Below are positions 35,017 to 44,454 of a DNA stretch of 64,000 nucleotides, in pieces. The position numbers and the translations under genes were made by a program. The notes under the pieces are model-generated. The model was not told where the DNA came from, made no database searches, and saw only the letters and a program-made list of their open reading frames with translations. The stretch's first letter is position 1, and each line of letters opens with the position of its first letter. The stretch comes from Williamsia sterculiae (GTDB lineage Bacteria > Actinomycetota > Actinomycetes > Mycobacteriales > Mycobacteriaceae): assembly GCF_900156495.1 (NCBI RefSeq), contig NZ_FTNT01000001.1:496001-560000 (forward strand), read 5' to 3'.

Positions 35017-36249
35017 ATGAACCGGCTCTCCCTGCCGCCGTTGTCCGGGCGACAGAAGTTTGCGATCACCGTGTCGGTGTTGCTCATCGTCACGGTGATG
35101 TTGATCGAGATCACCGTGGTCGTGAAATGGTGGTCGGTGGTCGCGCCCGGTGACCCGGAGCCCATTCCGGTGGCCGCCGGTTCCGGGCCGGGTTCGGTGG
35201 TGGCAGCGCAGACCATGCCACAGCTGCCATGGCAGGTGCGGCTCACCCGGGTACACGCAGCCAAGGTCACCTACCGCTCCACCAATGGGACAACAGGTGA
35301 CGATACGACGGTGTCAGGTACTGTCTTTCGGCCGGACGGCGCACCGCCGGCGGGAGGGTGGCCGGTGATCGCCTTCGGCCACGGCACCACCGGCATCAAC
35401 GAGCCGTGTGCCCCGTCGGAGTCGGACGATCTGAAGGGGTTGGCCACCGTGGCTGCCAATCTCACCCGCGGCGGTTACGCGGTCAGCATCGCCGATTACC
35501 AGGGTCTGGGAGCGCCGGGGGTTCACCCGTATCTCGATTCGAAGACGGCGGGCCTCAACATGATCGACTCGGTACGCGCTCTGCGTGCGGTGTATCCGGG
35601 TGTGTCGTCACGCTGGGCGGCTTTCGGCGGTTCGCAGGGTGGGGGTGCGTCCTGGGCCGCCGACGAGCAGTCCGACGTCTATGCGAAGGAACTGACGATG
35701 GTGGGCAGCGTCGCGCTGTCGCCCGCTGCCGACGTGGCCGGGCTGGTACGCAAGGCGCAGGACGGGCAGCTCACCGACGACCAGAAACCGGTACTGCAGT
35801 GGGTCGTCGAATCCCTCGCGCGCAGCAACCCCACCATCAACCGAGCCGACTTTCGTAGCGGCAGCGCAATCGCGCACTGGGACGTGTTGTCCCAGTGCAA
35901 CGGGCCACAGCTGGATGCGCGCACCAAGGCCGCGGCCGAACTCGGTCCGCACGACATAGCACCGACCTCCGACAAAGCGGCGCGGCAGCTGACCGATGCG
36001 CTGCAGGCGTATGCCCTGCCGCAGCGGCGGCCATCGGCGCCGATGCTGGTGATCTATGGCGGTCGGGACACCTATATCGACCCGGTGTGGACGCAGCGGG
36101 CGGTGGCCAGAGCCTGCTCGGAGGGGGCGGTGATCGACTCCGAGATGCAGCCCGACAAGGGCCATGCGAATGTGAACGCCGATCGTGCTTTCGGTTGGTT
36201 GGCCGACCGCTTCGCGGACAGACCGGCTCCAGACCGCTGTCAGCGCTGA
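35017..36249 (+). CDS. Secretory lipase (LIP family) 3, membrane-anchored
   Basis: 410 residues. It differs from the two lipoprotein paralogues in having an uncleaved-looking N-terminal helix (about 15-37) without a lipobox. The hydrolase domain has FGHGTTGINEPCAPS, nucleophile Ser206 in GGSQGG, Asp in YGGRDTYID and His in PDKGHANVN. The gene starts 16 bp after the acyltransferase gene. It is the last forward gene of the polysaccharide block and converges on the Eis-like gene 43 bp away. Confidence 0.86.
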   Translation: MNRLSLPPLSGRQKFAITVSVLLIVTVMLIEITVVVKWWSVVAPGDPEPIPVAAGSGPGSVVAAQTMPQLPWQVRLTRVHAAKVTYRSTNGTTGDDTTVSGTVFRPDGAPPAGGWPVIAFGHGTTGINEPCAPSESDDLKGLATVAANLTRGGYAVSIADYQGLGAPGVHPYLDSKTAGLNMIDSVRALRAVYPGVSSRWAAFGGSQGGGASWAADEQSDVYAKELTMVGSVALSPAADVAGLVRKAQDGQLTDDQKPVLQWVVESLARSNPTINRADFRSGSAIAHWDVLSQCNGPQLDARTKAAAELGPHDIAPTSDKAARQLTDALQAYALPQRRPSAPMLVIYGGRDTYIDPVWTQRAVARACSEGAVIDSEMQPDKGHANVNADRAFGWLADRFADRPAPDRCQR

Positions 36250-36292
36250 ACGGTCGTCAGCCGCTGCCCAGGTGGAACTCCTCCTCCCGGCC

Positions 36293-37492
36293 TCAGAACA
36301 CCGTGCCGGCGAAGGGTGCGGATGCGGTACCGAAGAGGTTGTCCAGTCGGACGATGGTGGCCGGCCGCGCCGCCACCACGCGGCCCACCGAGGCCAGCGA
36401 CTGCCAGCTGGTTCCTCCGAGGTAGGCAGCGGCCAGAGTGGCGACGTCCACCGAGGCCTCCGCCGGAGCGTCGGTCCGCAACACCTGTTTGCTGCCGATC
36501 TCGAACGTCGCGTCGTTCGACTCGAGCAGGTCGTCGTGCACGCGCAGGGTGACCGGGTCGTCGGCACCGCGCTGCCGGGCGCGCAATGCCGCCTCCACGT
36601 CGATGAGTCGTAGCCAGGTCTCGTCGCGCGGCGGCCCTGACTCCACGGATCGACGGTCCACCACGGCAAGTGGCAGGGGGTCGTCCAGAGCCAGCGCCTC
36701 GAACTCTACGACGTCGACGAGGTCCAACGACAGCAGATGGCGCCACAGGCCGGCGCGCGCGGCATCGGTGGACGCCACGAAATCGGAGACGCGCACACTG
36801 CGTTCGCGACTGGTGAACCAACCGGCGGTGTCCTGCGGTTGATAGATCGCGTACCCGTCGTCCACCGCGTCGGTGCTGTGTACCACCACATACGTCGGTG
36901 TGCCGTCGAGGCTGCGGATCCGTTCCCGGAAGGCCCACCACCCCGTCGGTCGCTCGATCGAGCCGACCCGGTCGACGCGGTCGTAGATACCACGCAACAG
37001 GTCGGTCGTCACCGCACCGTCGACCAACCGTACCGTCCCACCCGACGGAAGACCGGCGCGCAGCACCGACCGCCCGGTGTGGACGCGGGCGGATTGGCTG
37101 GATGTGGCCACGCCGTATCCGAACCGCTCGTAGATCCCCGCCTCGGAGGCCCGCAACGAGGCCACCACCTCGCCCCGTTCGGCGACGTCACGTAACTGCC
37201 GAGACATCAACCCGGTGACGATCCCTCGACGCCGGTGGGTTGGCAGCACACCCACATGGGTGACCGCCGCATGCGGCAGCCGCGCCCCGCCGGGCACAAC
37301 CAGTGAGCTGGTGTAGGAGTCAGCCCCACCCACCACCGCCCCGTCGTCGAGGGCGCCGAGGTAGCGCCCCCACTCCGTCACCTCGCCCGCGTCGATGTCG
37401 CGTAAGGGAAGACCCACCATCGCGCGGAGGAACACCGAGAACGCAGCATCGACCTCGGTTCTGTCGGTCAACGGTCGGATGGTGAGAGTCAT
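36293..37492 (-). CDS. Eis-like GNAT acetyltransferase
   Basis: 399 residues. N-terminal GNAT domain with acetyl-CoA loop VGVLPTHRRRGIVTGLM, a second GNAT-like half and a C-terminal sterol-carrier-type domain ending in TVF, where Eis uses the terminal carboxylate in catalysis. Eis proteins acetylate lysines or aminoglycosides at several positions. The start codon overlaps the stop of the APC permease gene (ATGA), so the two form an operon, hinting that the acetylated substrate might be an amine or amino acid. This link is inference. Confidence 0.87.
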   Translation of the reverse strand: MTLTIRPLTDRTEVDAAFSVFLRAMVGLPLRDIDAGEVTEWGRYLGALDDGAVVGGADSYTSSLVVPGGARLPHAAVTHVGVLPTHRRRGIVTGLMSRQLRDVAERGEVVASLRASEAGIYERFGYGVATSSQSARVHTGRSVLRAGLPSGGTVRLVDGAVTTDLLRGIYDRVDRVGSIERPTGWWAFRERIRSLDGTPTYVVVHSTDAVDDGYAIYQPQDTAGWFTSRERSVRVSDFVASTDAARAGLWRHLLSLDLVDVVEFEALALDDPLPLAVVDRRSVESGPPRDETWLRLIDVEAALRARQRGADDPVTLRVHDDLLESNDATFEIGSKQVLRTDAPAEASVDVATLAAAYLGGTSWQSLASVGRVVAARPATIVRLDNLFGTASAPFAGTVF

Positions 37493-39003
37493 GGGCGATC
37501 CCCCGGCTCGGCCGTCGGCGCCACGCCGCGAGCAGCGGCAGCGATGCCGAGGTCGGCCAGCCGTCGTTGCTCATCGTCGGACAGGGTCTGGATGGAACCC
37601 ACCCGCGCGGCGATCTCCGGCCGTGTCAGTTTGAGATGGAGGAAACGCAGCACCCCGATCGCCAGCAGGGCCAGGAACACGTACGGAAGGTACCGGTAGG
37701 CACCCTGGGGGATAGGTACGATGTTCCGATAGATCACGAAAATGATTGCTGCGGAGGCGATCGCAGAGAGAGCCGCGGACCAGACGGACAGCGCCTTGAT
37801 CCGGTACAGCCACAGAGGGGTCGCGATGGCGACCAACAGGTAGGCGAGTAGGTATGCGTAGTTGGAGACGATGGCGACATAGACGTCCCACTGGAACCGA
37901 CCGACCGAGTTCACCGTCCCGATCAGGCCGATGACGAAACCGATGGCGCCGATCAGCAGGATGGCGACGTGCGGGGTGCGGAACCGTGGATGCACTCGCG
38001 CCAGTGGCGAGGGCAGTGCCCGTTCGCCGGCCAGCGTGAAGAGGCTGCGGGCACCCGAATTGACCACAGCGGAGGAGAACACGATCATCGCCGTACCCAG
38101 GGACAGGTCGACGACGTAGATGATCCAGTGCACGCCGGTGTTGGTGGCGACGGTGGGCAGCGGCGCTGCATCCGGATCGAGCTTGTGTTCCCCGGAGAAC
38201 CCCAACACCTCTGGGTAGGTTGCGAACAGGTACAAGGCGGCCAGCCCGAGGACGAGCCTGCGGATGGCCCGGGGCACGTTGCGATGAGGTTCGCGTGCCT
38301 CGTGGCCCAACGACGCCGCACTCTCGAAGCCGGCGTACGAACCCACCGCGGTCACGGTGGCGATCAGGACGGTGTTGGTGCCCAGATGGTGCAGGCTGAA
38401 CTGAGCCGTGTCGATGTGCGCGCCGTACTGGATGTACGACGCGACCAGGATCACCGAGATCGCCAGCAGGGAGACCACTTCGAAGGCAAGGCCGAACTTC
38501 ACCGACACGTTCACCCCGCGTATCGGGACGTAGAGGGCGGCAATCGTCGCGAGGATCAGCAACACCACCTTCACCGCGAGATGATCGGTGGGCAAACCGA
38601 TCTCCTGCAGGAACGAGTTGAAGTACAGCACCGCGCCGAGTACGCCACCGGCCGCGAAACCGAGGTACCCGATGACCAGTGACCAACCGGTGGCGAAGGC
38701 GGCGATCGGTCCCAGACCGTTGCCGGCGTAGGTGCCCAGCGAACCGGACGAGACGGTCCGTCGGGCCTGGAACGTGATGACGGTGGCGACCGCGAAGACG
38801 ATCAGTCCGCCGAGCACGGCCGCCCAGAAGGAGCCCTTGCCGGTGACCAGGAACAGCGAGCCCGGTACCCCGGCGATCGCGACGGACGGTGCCGCCGCGG
38901 CCAGACCCTGCGCGAACACGCCGAGACCGGAGACCTCGTCGTGCGGAAGAGTGTCGGTCGCCGCCTGGGGGGCGCGGTCGGCGACCGATTCATCTGTGGT
39001 CAT
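37489..39003 (-). CDS. APC-family amino acid/amine permease
   Basis: 504 residues from ATG 39003, with GGAGGA upstream. About 12 hydrophobic helices; conserved opening VSGLGVFAQGLAAAAPSVAIAG and GSYAGFESAASLGHEAREPHRNVPRAI, typical of the amino acid-polyamine-organocation superfamily. The C-terminal 60 residues are hydrophilic. It is divergent from the ABC importer gene across 234 bp and coupled to the Eis-like gene. The substrate is unknown. Confidence 0.88.
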   Translation of the reverse strand: MTTDESVADRAPQAATDTLPHDEVSGLGVFAQGLAAAAPSVAIAGVPGSLFLVTGKGSFWAAVLGGLIVFAVATVITFQARRTVSSGSLGTYAGNGLGPIAAFATGWSLVIGYLGFAAGGVLGAVLYFNSFLQEIGLPTDHLAVKVVLLILATIAALYVPIRGVNVSVKFGLAFEVVSLLAISVILVASYIQYGAHIDTAQFSLHHLGTNTVLIATVTAVGSYAGFESAASLGHEAREPHRNVPRAIRRLVLGLAALYLFATYPEVLGFSGEHKLDPDAAPLPTVATNTGVHWIIYVVDLSLGTAMIVFSSAVVNSGARSLFTLAGERALPSPLARVHPRFRTPHVAILLIGAIGFVIGLIGTVNSVGRFQWDVYVAIVSNYAYLLAYLLVAIATPLWLYRIKALSVWSAALSAIASAAIIFVIYRNIVPIPQGAYRYLPYVFLALLAIGVLRFLHLKLTRPEIAARVGSIQTLSDDEQRRLADLGIAAAARGVAPTAEPGDRP

Positions 39004-39237
39004 GGCGAATTGGTCCTCCGGACGGTGGTGTGACGATGATGAGAACGCCGACGCTAGTACCGCGATGAGCAGTCGAGAAGGAATAGACGCACCCTGCCGA
39101 AATGTACGGTTTGCGGACCCAATCCGCGTCGCTGTCAGATTCACCGCGATTTCAACCACCACGATCGGGTGTTCTGCACACGCATTCCTCGTAGGGTCGC
39201 AAACTACGGACGCCAGCTCTTGGAGGAACCACCGACC

Positions 39238-40842
39238 ATGCCCTCGACCACTCGGCTCGCCGCGTCGTGGGCCGGGGCGGCTGCAGCGGTCGTGCTGGTC
39301 GCCGCGTGTGGCACCGCATCGGGCGACCGTGTACCGCCTGCGGGCGCCACCCCACGAGACGGTGGCGCCCTGATCGTCGGGCAGTACCAGGAGGTCACGC
39401 AATTCGACCCGAATCGTCAATACTCCTGGGAGACCTGGCGTATCGATCGCAACATATACGAGTCGCTGGTCGACGAGGACCTGTCCTCACCAACCGGGGT
39501 ACCGAAGATCGTGCCCAAACTGGCCACCTCGTGGACGGTGAGCCCGGACGCCACGTCATACACGTTCCAACTCCGTCGCGGGGTGCGGTTCACCGACGGC
39601 ACGCCGTTCGATGCGGCGGCCGTGCAGTTCAACGTGCGGCGGTTCACCGATCCGACCTTCGCGTACTACGACAAGACCGCGGCCACGACGATGTCCATGG
39701 TCTACGGCGACCTGGCGTCGTTCACCGTGCTCGACGACCACACCGTCCGCTACACCTTTGCCCATCCCTTCCTGGATTTCCTGCGGCAGATCCCCAACAG
39801 TGGCAACGCCCCGTCGGCGTTCTTCAGCCCCACCGCGTTGCGGAAGTACGGGCAGGACGGCTTGTCCGACCACCCGACCGGAACCGGTCCCTTCGTCTTC
39901 CGGGAGCGAGTCCGTGGCGACCACACCACGTTGGTGCGCAACAAGAACTACTGGGGTCCGCGCCCCCATCTCGACAAAGTGGTGTTCAAACCCGTCACCG
40001 ACGACCAGGCCCGGGTGGCCGCGCTGCAGACCGGGGAGGTCGACGTGATCAGCCGCGTCCCGTCGGATTCGGCCGCCGCGCTGCAGAAGACGGGGTACTC
40101 GCTGCCCGAGAACCGCAACGCCCCGCAACTCGTGTACTACAACTACAACTTCACCAACCAGTACATGCAGGACAAGCGGGTGCGGCAGGCGATCATCCAG
40201 GCCGTCGACCGGAAGCAGTTGGCGGACAAGATCTACAAGAAGGCAGCCGAACCCGTCACCGCGATACTCAACCGTGGCAACGAGGCATACGACCCCACCG
40301 CTGTCGATCAGCCGTACGACCCGGCCAATGCGAGGAAACTGATCACCGAGGCCGGTTATCGGCCCGGACAGGTGAAATTCAACATCCTCACCGACACCGC
40401 GGGGCAGCCGACCGCCGAATTCATCCAACAGGCTCTCAAGGGCGTCGGAGTGGACGCCTCGGTGCAGTCCTTCGAGTGGATCACCTACGGCACGCGGCAG
40501 TCGAACCTCACCCCGGACGACGGTATCTACTTGGGCGAGTGGGGATATGTCGCGAGCAACTGGTTGAAGATCGCCAACACCAAGGCGATACCGAAGACCG
40601 CGCAGCAGTACGCCGACCCCGACGGCGGTTCGGCGAGGGCGATCTCCGCCGCGGCCACCAACGGCGACGCGGCGCGGTCCACCGCACTGTGGCAGGTCGC
40701 GCAGCGACGATGGGCTCAGGATGCGTCGATCTTCCCACTGTTGTCTTTCACCCGCTATTACGCGGTGTCCAGGCACGTCGGAGGCTTCGTCTGGGCGCAA
40801 CAGAACCACTACGACCTGTCCCGTGTCTGGGTGGGGGGCTGA
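39238..40842 (+). CDS. ABC transporter substrate-binding lipoprotein, family 5 (peptide/nickel type)
   Basis: 534 residues from ATG 39238, with TTGGAGGAA upstream. The signal peptide ends in lipobox VAAC. The SBP family 5 pattern is visible (ALIVGQYQEVTQFDP, FQLRRGVRFTDGTPFDAAAVQFNVRR, DHPTGTGPFVFRERV, DKRVRQAIIQAVDRKQLADKIY). It captures a solute outside the membrane for the permeases that follow. It heads an operon that continues through a DszC-like enzyme, a short LLM protein and a DszA-like monooxygenase, so the cargo is probably the substrate of those enzymes. Confidence 0.92.
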   Translation: MPSTTRLAASWAGAAAAVVLVAACGTASGDRVPPAGATPRDGGALIVGQYQEVTQFDPNRQYSWETWRIDRNIYESLVDEDLSSPTGVPKIVPKLATSWTVSPDATSYTFQLRRGVRFTDGTPFDAAAVQFNVRRFTDPTFAYYDKTAATTMSMVYGDLASFTVLDDHTVRYTFAHPFLDFLRQIPNSGNAPSAFFSPTALRKYGQDGLSDHPTGTGPFVFRERVRGDHTTLVRNKNYWGPRPHLDKVVFKPVTDDQARVAALQTGEVDVISRVPSDSAAALQKTGYSLPENRNAPQLVYYNYNFTNQYMQDKRVRQAIIQAVDRKQLADKIYKKAAEPVTAILNRGNEAYDPTAVDQPYDPANARKLITEAGYRPGQVKFNILTDTAGQPTAEFIQQALKGVGVDASVQSFEWITYGTRQSNLTPDDGIYLGEWGYVASNWLKIANTKAIPKTAQQYADPDGGSARAISAAATNGDAARSTALWQVAQRRWAQDASIFPLLSFTRYYAVSRHVGGFVWAQQNHYDLSRVWVGG

Positions 40843-40844
40843 GA

Positions 40845-41831
40845 GTGTATCGACAGATTTTCTGGCGCATCGCCGTGCTGATCCCCGTGCTCTTCGTGAT
40901 CAGCGTGCTGGTGTTCGTCATATCGAAGGCCGGGCCTGCCGACCCGGTGAAGAGTGTGTTGAGTGCCAAGCTGACACCGGAGCAGATCGAGGAGATCCGC
41001 GGCGCCTACGGTCTGAACCTGCCTGCCTGGCAGCAGTATCTGAACTGGTTGACCGCATTTTTCACCAACGGTGGTGGTACCTCCTTCACCACCCGGGGGC
41101 GGGTGTCCGACATGGTGTTCCCGGCCTTCGGCAACACGCTTCTGCTGGTCGCGGCGGCCACGGTGGTGACCTTGGTGGTCGGCGTGACCATCGGTTTCGT
41201 CTCCGGTGTCCGGCACGGCCGCCTGGTCGACCGGGTCGCGATGCTGCTGGTGCAGGTGGGCAGCAATCTGCCCACATATTGGGTGGGTGTGATCGTCATC
41301 TGGCTCACCGCGGTGAAGCTGGGATGGTTGCCCGCGGGAGGCAAGCAGGACCTGCGCGGTGAGGGCGGGGCACCGGACCTGCTGCGCCACATCGTCGCCC
41401 CAGCGGTCGCTGCCGCACTGGTGTCCACGCTGATCATCGCGCGGTTCGTGCGCGCCGCGGTCATCGAGAACCTGGAGTCCGATCACATCCGGACCTTCCG
41501 TTCACAGGGCTTCGGACCTGCTGCGGTCCTGGGCAAACACGTCGGGCGCAATGTGCTGCCGCCGATCGTCAACATCACCGGCCTGACCATCGGTTCGGTG
41601 CTCACAGGGGTGGTCTTCGTGGAGGCGATCTTCTCCTGGCCGGGGATCGGCACGGTGTTGCTCAACGCGATCGCGGGCTCCGATTACCCGGTCATCCAGT
41701 CGGGGATCCTGTTGGTGGCCATCACCTTCGTACTGGTCAACCTGATCGCCGATGTCGTCCTCGATCTGCTGAACCCGCGACTGCGTCATACACAGGCGCG
41801 GATCACATTGCCACGACGGAGTCCGGCATGA
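40845..41831 (+). CDS. ABC transporter permease, DppB type
   Basis: 328 residues from GTG 40845, two bases after the binding-protein stop. Six helices in DppB topology, beginning YRQIFWRIAVLIPVLFVISVLVF, with the extracytoplasmic GAYGLNLPAWQQYLNWL and the ATPase-contact loop near ARFVRAAVIENLESDHIRTFRSQGF. It forms the channel together with the DppC-type protein; the genes overlap (ATGA). Confidence 0.93.
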   Translation: MYRQIFWRIAVLIPVLFVISVLVFVISKAGPADPVKSVLSAKLTPEQIEEIRGAYGLNLPAWQQYLNWLTAFFTNGGGTSFTTRGRVSDMVFPAFGNTLLLVAAATVVTLVVGVTIGFVSGVRHGRLVDRVAMLLVQVGSNLPTYWVGVIVIWLTAVKLGWLPAGGKQDLRGEGGAPDLLRHIVAPAVAAALVSTLIIARFVRAAVIENLESDHIRTFRSQGFGPAAVLGKHVGRNVLPPIVNITGLTIGSVLTGVVFVEAIFSWPGIGTVLLNAIAGSDYPVIQSGILLVAITFVLVNLIADVVLDLLNPRLRHTQARITLPRRSPA

Positions 41832-42691
41832 TCGCGGCGACGGTTGTCGCGACCGTTCCTCGACTCCACCGTTCCGGGTTCGCCCGGTTCGTGCGCAACC
41901 GCGAGGCGGTACTGGGCGCGGTGGTGCTCGCGATGGTGGTGATCGTGTCGGTCATTGCACCCGTGCTGGCACCGGAGGATCCGAACGCCACCGATCCCGA
42001 CGACGTCCTCGCCCCGATCGGCGCCCCCGGTCACCTGCTCGGGAGCGATGATCAGGGCCGGGATGTGCTGAGCCGGCTGCTCTACGGCGGCCGTGAGGCC
42101 CTGGTCGTCGCTGTCGTCGCCGTCGCGGTGGCTCTGCTGCTCGGGACGGTTCTGGGGCTGCTCGGGGCCTTCGCCGGGCGTCGCACCTCGGCCGTGCTGA
42201 TGCGCATCGTGGACGTGCTGTTCGCGTTCCCGGTCATCCTGGTCGCGCTCTCGTTGGCCGCGGTGGTGCAGCCCGGTGCCTGGGTGCTCATGGGCACCGT
42301 GATCTTCGCGGCCACACCGTACGTCACCCGCATCGTGTTCGCCGAGGCGAAGGTGGAGAAGGAAAAGGACTACGTGGAGGCGGCACGGGCGTTGGGCGCC
42401 TCGGGCCCGACGATCCTGCGCAGCGAGGTGGTACCGAACCTCATCACCTCCGTCGTCATCTACGGCACCAGCCTGGTGGGTGTGAACATCGTGTTCACCG
42501 CCAGCCTCAGCGCGCTCGGACTGGGAGTGCAGCCACCCGAACCGGATTGGGGTCGCATGATCGCCGAGGGCGCACGCGTGCTGGTCACCGGTAACCCCGG
42601 TGTCGCGACGTTCCCGGCGTTGGCGATCCTGCTGGTCGCATTGGCGTTCAACTGGCTCGGCGACGGACTCCGCGATGTCCTCAACCCGTGA
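41828..42691 (+). CDS. ABC transporter permease, DppC type
   Basis: 287 residues. Cytoplasmic N-terminus, first helix at about 33-55, the family segment GAPGHLLGSDDQGRDVLSRLLYGGREAL and the EAA-type ATPase-contact loop with KDYVEAARALGASGPTILRSEVVPNL. It pairs with the preceding DppB-type permease. The ATPase gene follows after 13 bp. Confidence 0.93.
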   Translation: MIAATVVATVPRLHRSGFARFVRNREAVLGAVVLAMVVIVSVIAPVLAPEDPNATDPDDVLAPIGAPGHLLGSDDQGRDVLSRLLYGGREALVVAVVAVAVALLLGTVLGLLGAFAGRRTSAVLMRIVDVLFAFPVILVALSLAAVVQPGAWVLMGTVIFAATPYVTRIVFAEAKVEKEKDYVEAARALGASGPTILRSEVVPNLITSVVIYGTSLVGVNIVFTASLSALGLGVQPPEPDWGRMIAEGARVLVTGNPGVATFPALAILLVALAFNWLGDGLRDVLNP

Positions 42692-42704
42692 TGGGAGCGG
42701 TCTG

Positions 42705-44432
42705 ATGGGTGAACTGCTGACCGTACGCGGCCTCGGCGTCGACTTCCGGCTGCCCGGTGTGAGGGTGCACGCGGTGCGCGATCTCGACCTCGACATCGGC
42801 CGGGGGGAGGTGGTCGCCCTTGTCGGTGAGTCCGGGTCGGGCAAGAGTGCGACGGCATCGGCGATCGCCGGTCTACTGCCGCACAACGCCGAGGTGACCG
42901 GCGGCAGCGTACGACTGGGCGGCACCGAGCTGATCGGACTGAGTCAACGACAGCTCAACGCGCACCGTGGTCCCGGGATGGGAATGATCTTCCAGAACCC
43001 GGTCACCTCACTGGATCCGTCGTTCACCGTCGGTGAGCAACTCGGCGATGTCGCACACCTGCATCAGGGAGCCAACCGGCGCGACTCCCACGACCTGGCC
43101 GCCGACTGGCTCCAGCGGGCGGGGATCACCGACACCAGGCGCGTGCTGCGCTCGTTCCCGCACGAACTGAGCGGGGGTATGCGACAGCGGGTGATGATCG
43201 CGTTGGCGGGTATCGCGCACCCTGCGCTGCTCATCGCCGACGAGCCGACGACCGCACTCGACGCCACCGTGCAGAAACGCATCCTCGACCTACTGCTCCG
43301 CCTCTCCGACGAGACCTCCACGGCGATCCTGCTCATCACCCACGACTTCGGCGTGGTGTCGTACGCGAGTGCCCGGGTGGCGGTGATGAATCAGGGTCGA
43401 GTGGTCGAGGTGGGTTCCACCGCCGATGTCCTCGCCGATCCGCAGCACGAATACACCAGGAACCTCATAGCATCCGTACCGTCGGTGGGGTTGCGACACC
43501 GCAGCGAGCCGGGGTCACCGCGACGCCTGCTCACCGGGTCCGAGGAGCCGCGGTCCGTAGCTGCGCAATCCGGTGCCGACGACCGGGTATCGGACGAGCC
43601 GACGGCGTTGCTGGAACTGCGCGGGGTGACCAAGCAATTCGTCGTGGGTGGGGTGGGGACCGGCCGCAAGTCGTCGACCGTGCCCGCAGTAGGCGACGTC
43701 ACCCTCGACGTGCGGCGCGGAGAGGTCCTCGGCCTGATCGGCGAATCCGGTTCGGGCAAGTCGACATTGGCCCGGGTGGCGGGTGGGCTGATCCCACGGG
43801 ACGGTGGCACCGTGTTGTTCGACGGTGCTGATGTCGAGGCACGGGAGAGCCGACGTCAGCTCCGCAGGCGCTTCCAGTACGTGTTCCAGGACGCGACGAC
43901 CGCACTGAATCCGCGCATCACCGTCGGCGACCAGATCGCCAGACCGCTGTTGCGACTCGGTAGGGCGGGCAACCGCCGTGCGGCGGCCGCGCTGGCCGGG
44001 GAGGCCCTGGAACAAGTGGGTCTGAACATCGACCTCGCCCAGCGGTACCCCCGTGAGCTCTCCGGCGGACAACGGCAGCGGGTGGGAATCGCCAGAGCCA
44101 TCGGCCTGCGACCCGACTTGCTGATCCTCGACGAACCGACCTCCGCACTGGATGCGACCACCCAGGCATCCATCCTGAACCTGCTGCTCGACCTGCGTGA
44201 TCAGCTCGGCCTGACCTACGTGTTCATCGGCCACAATCTGGCCGTCGTCGAATTCGTCTGCGATCGCATCGGCGTGATGCAGGACGGCGAGCTGCTCGAG
44301 ACGTTCGCCGCCGACGACCTGTTCGCCGACGATCGGCATCCGGCCACCCGTGCCCTCCTCGATTCCGTACTACCCATCGGTGGTCACGCCACCAGCTCCA
44401 CCCCCGCTCTCGCCAGCGCCCTGACCCGATGA
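42705..44432 (+). CDS. Fused ABC ATPase (DppD-DppF in one chain)
   Basis: 575 residues from ATG 42705, carrying two complete nucleotide-binding domains. The first has Walker A GESGSGKSA near residue 43, signature LSGGMRQR and Walker B LLIADEPTTALDA. The second, after a linker around 290-310, has [18 protein letters not shown] and LLILDEPTSALDA. Dpp/Opp systems usually use two separate ATPases; the fusion is common in actinobacteria. It powers the two permeases encoded just upstream and ends 22 bp before a DszC-like gene. Confidence 0.93.
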   Translation: MGELLTVRGLGVDFRLPGVRVHAVRDLDLDIGRGEVVALVGESGSGKSATASAIAGLLPHNAEVTGGSVRLGGTELIGLSQRQLNAHRGPGMGMIFQNPVTSLDPSFTVGEQLGDVAHLHQGANRRDSHDLAADWLQRAGITDTRRVLRSFPHELSGGMRQRVMIALAGIAHPALLIADEPTTALDATVQKRILDLLLRLSDETSTAILLITHDFGVVSYASARVAVMNQGRVVEVGSTADVLADPQHEYTRNLIASVPSVGLRHRSEPGSPRRLLTGSEEPRSVAAQSGADDRVSDEPTALLELRGVTKQFVVGGVGTGRKSSTVPAVGDVTLDVRRGEVLGLIGESGSGKSTLARVAGGLIPRDGGTVLFDGADVEARESRRQLRRRFQYVFQDATTALNPRITVGDQIARPLLRLGRAGNRRAAAALAGEALEQVGLNIDLAQRYPRELSGGQRQRVGIARAIGLRPDLLILDEPTSALDATTQASILNLLLDLRDQLGLTYVFIGHNLAVVEFVCDRIGVMQDGELLETFAADDLFADDRHPATRALLDSVLPIGGHATSSTPALASALTR

Positions 44433-44454
44433 ACCGCACACGAAGGGTTGACCG

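Noticed and set aside
39190-39208. CGTAG-N9-CTACG inverted repeat before the importer operon
   Set aside because: Five-base arms in a region without identifiable promoter boxes; insufficient to call an operator.
39556-40809. 417-codon minus-strand frame over the binding-protein gene
   Set aside because: Shadow of the SBP family 5 gene, whose forward translation is unambiguous.
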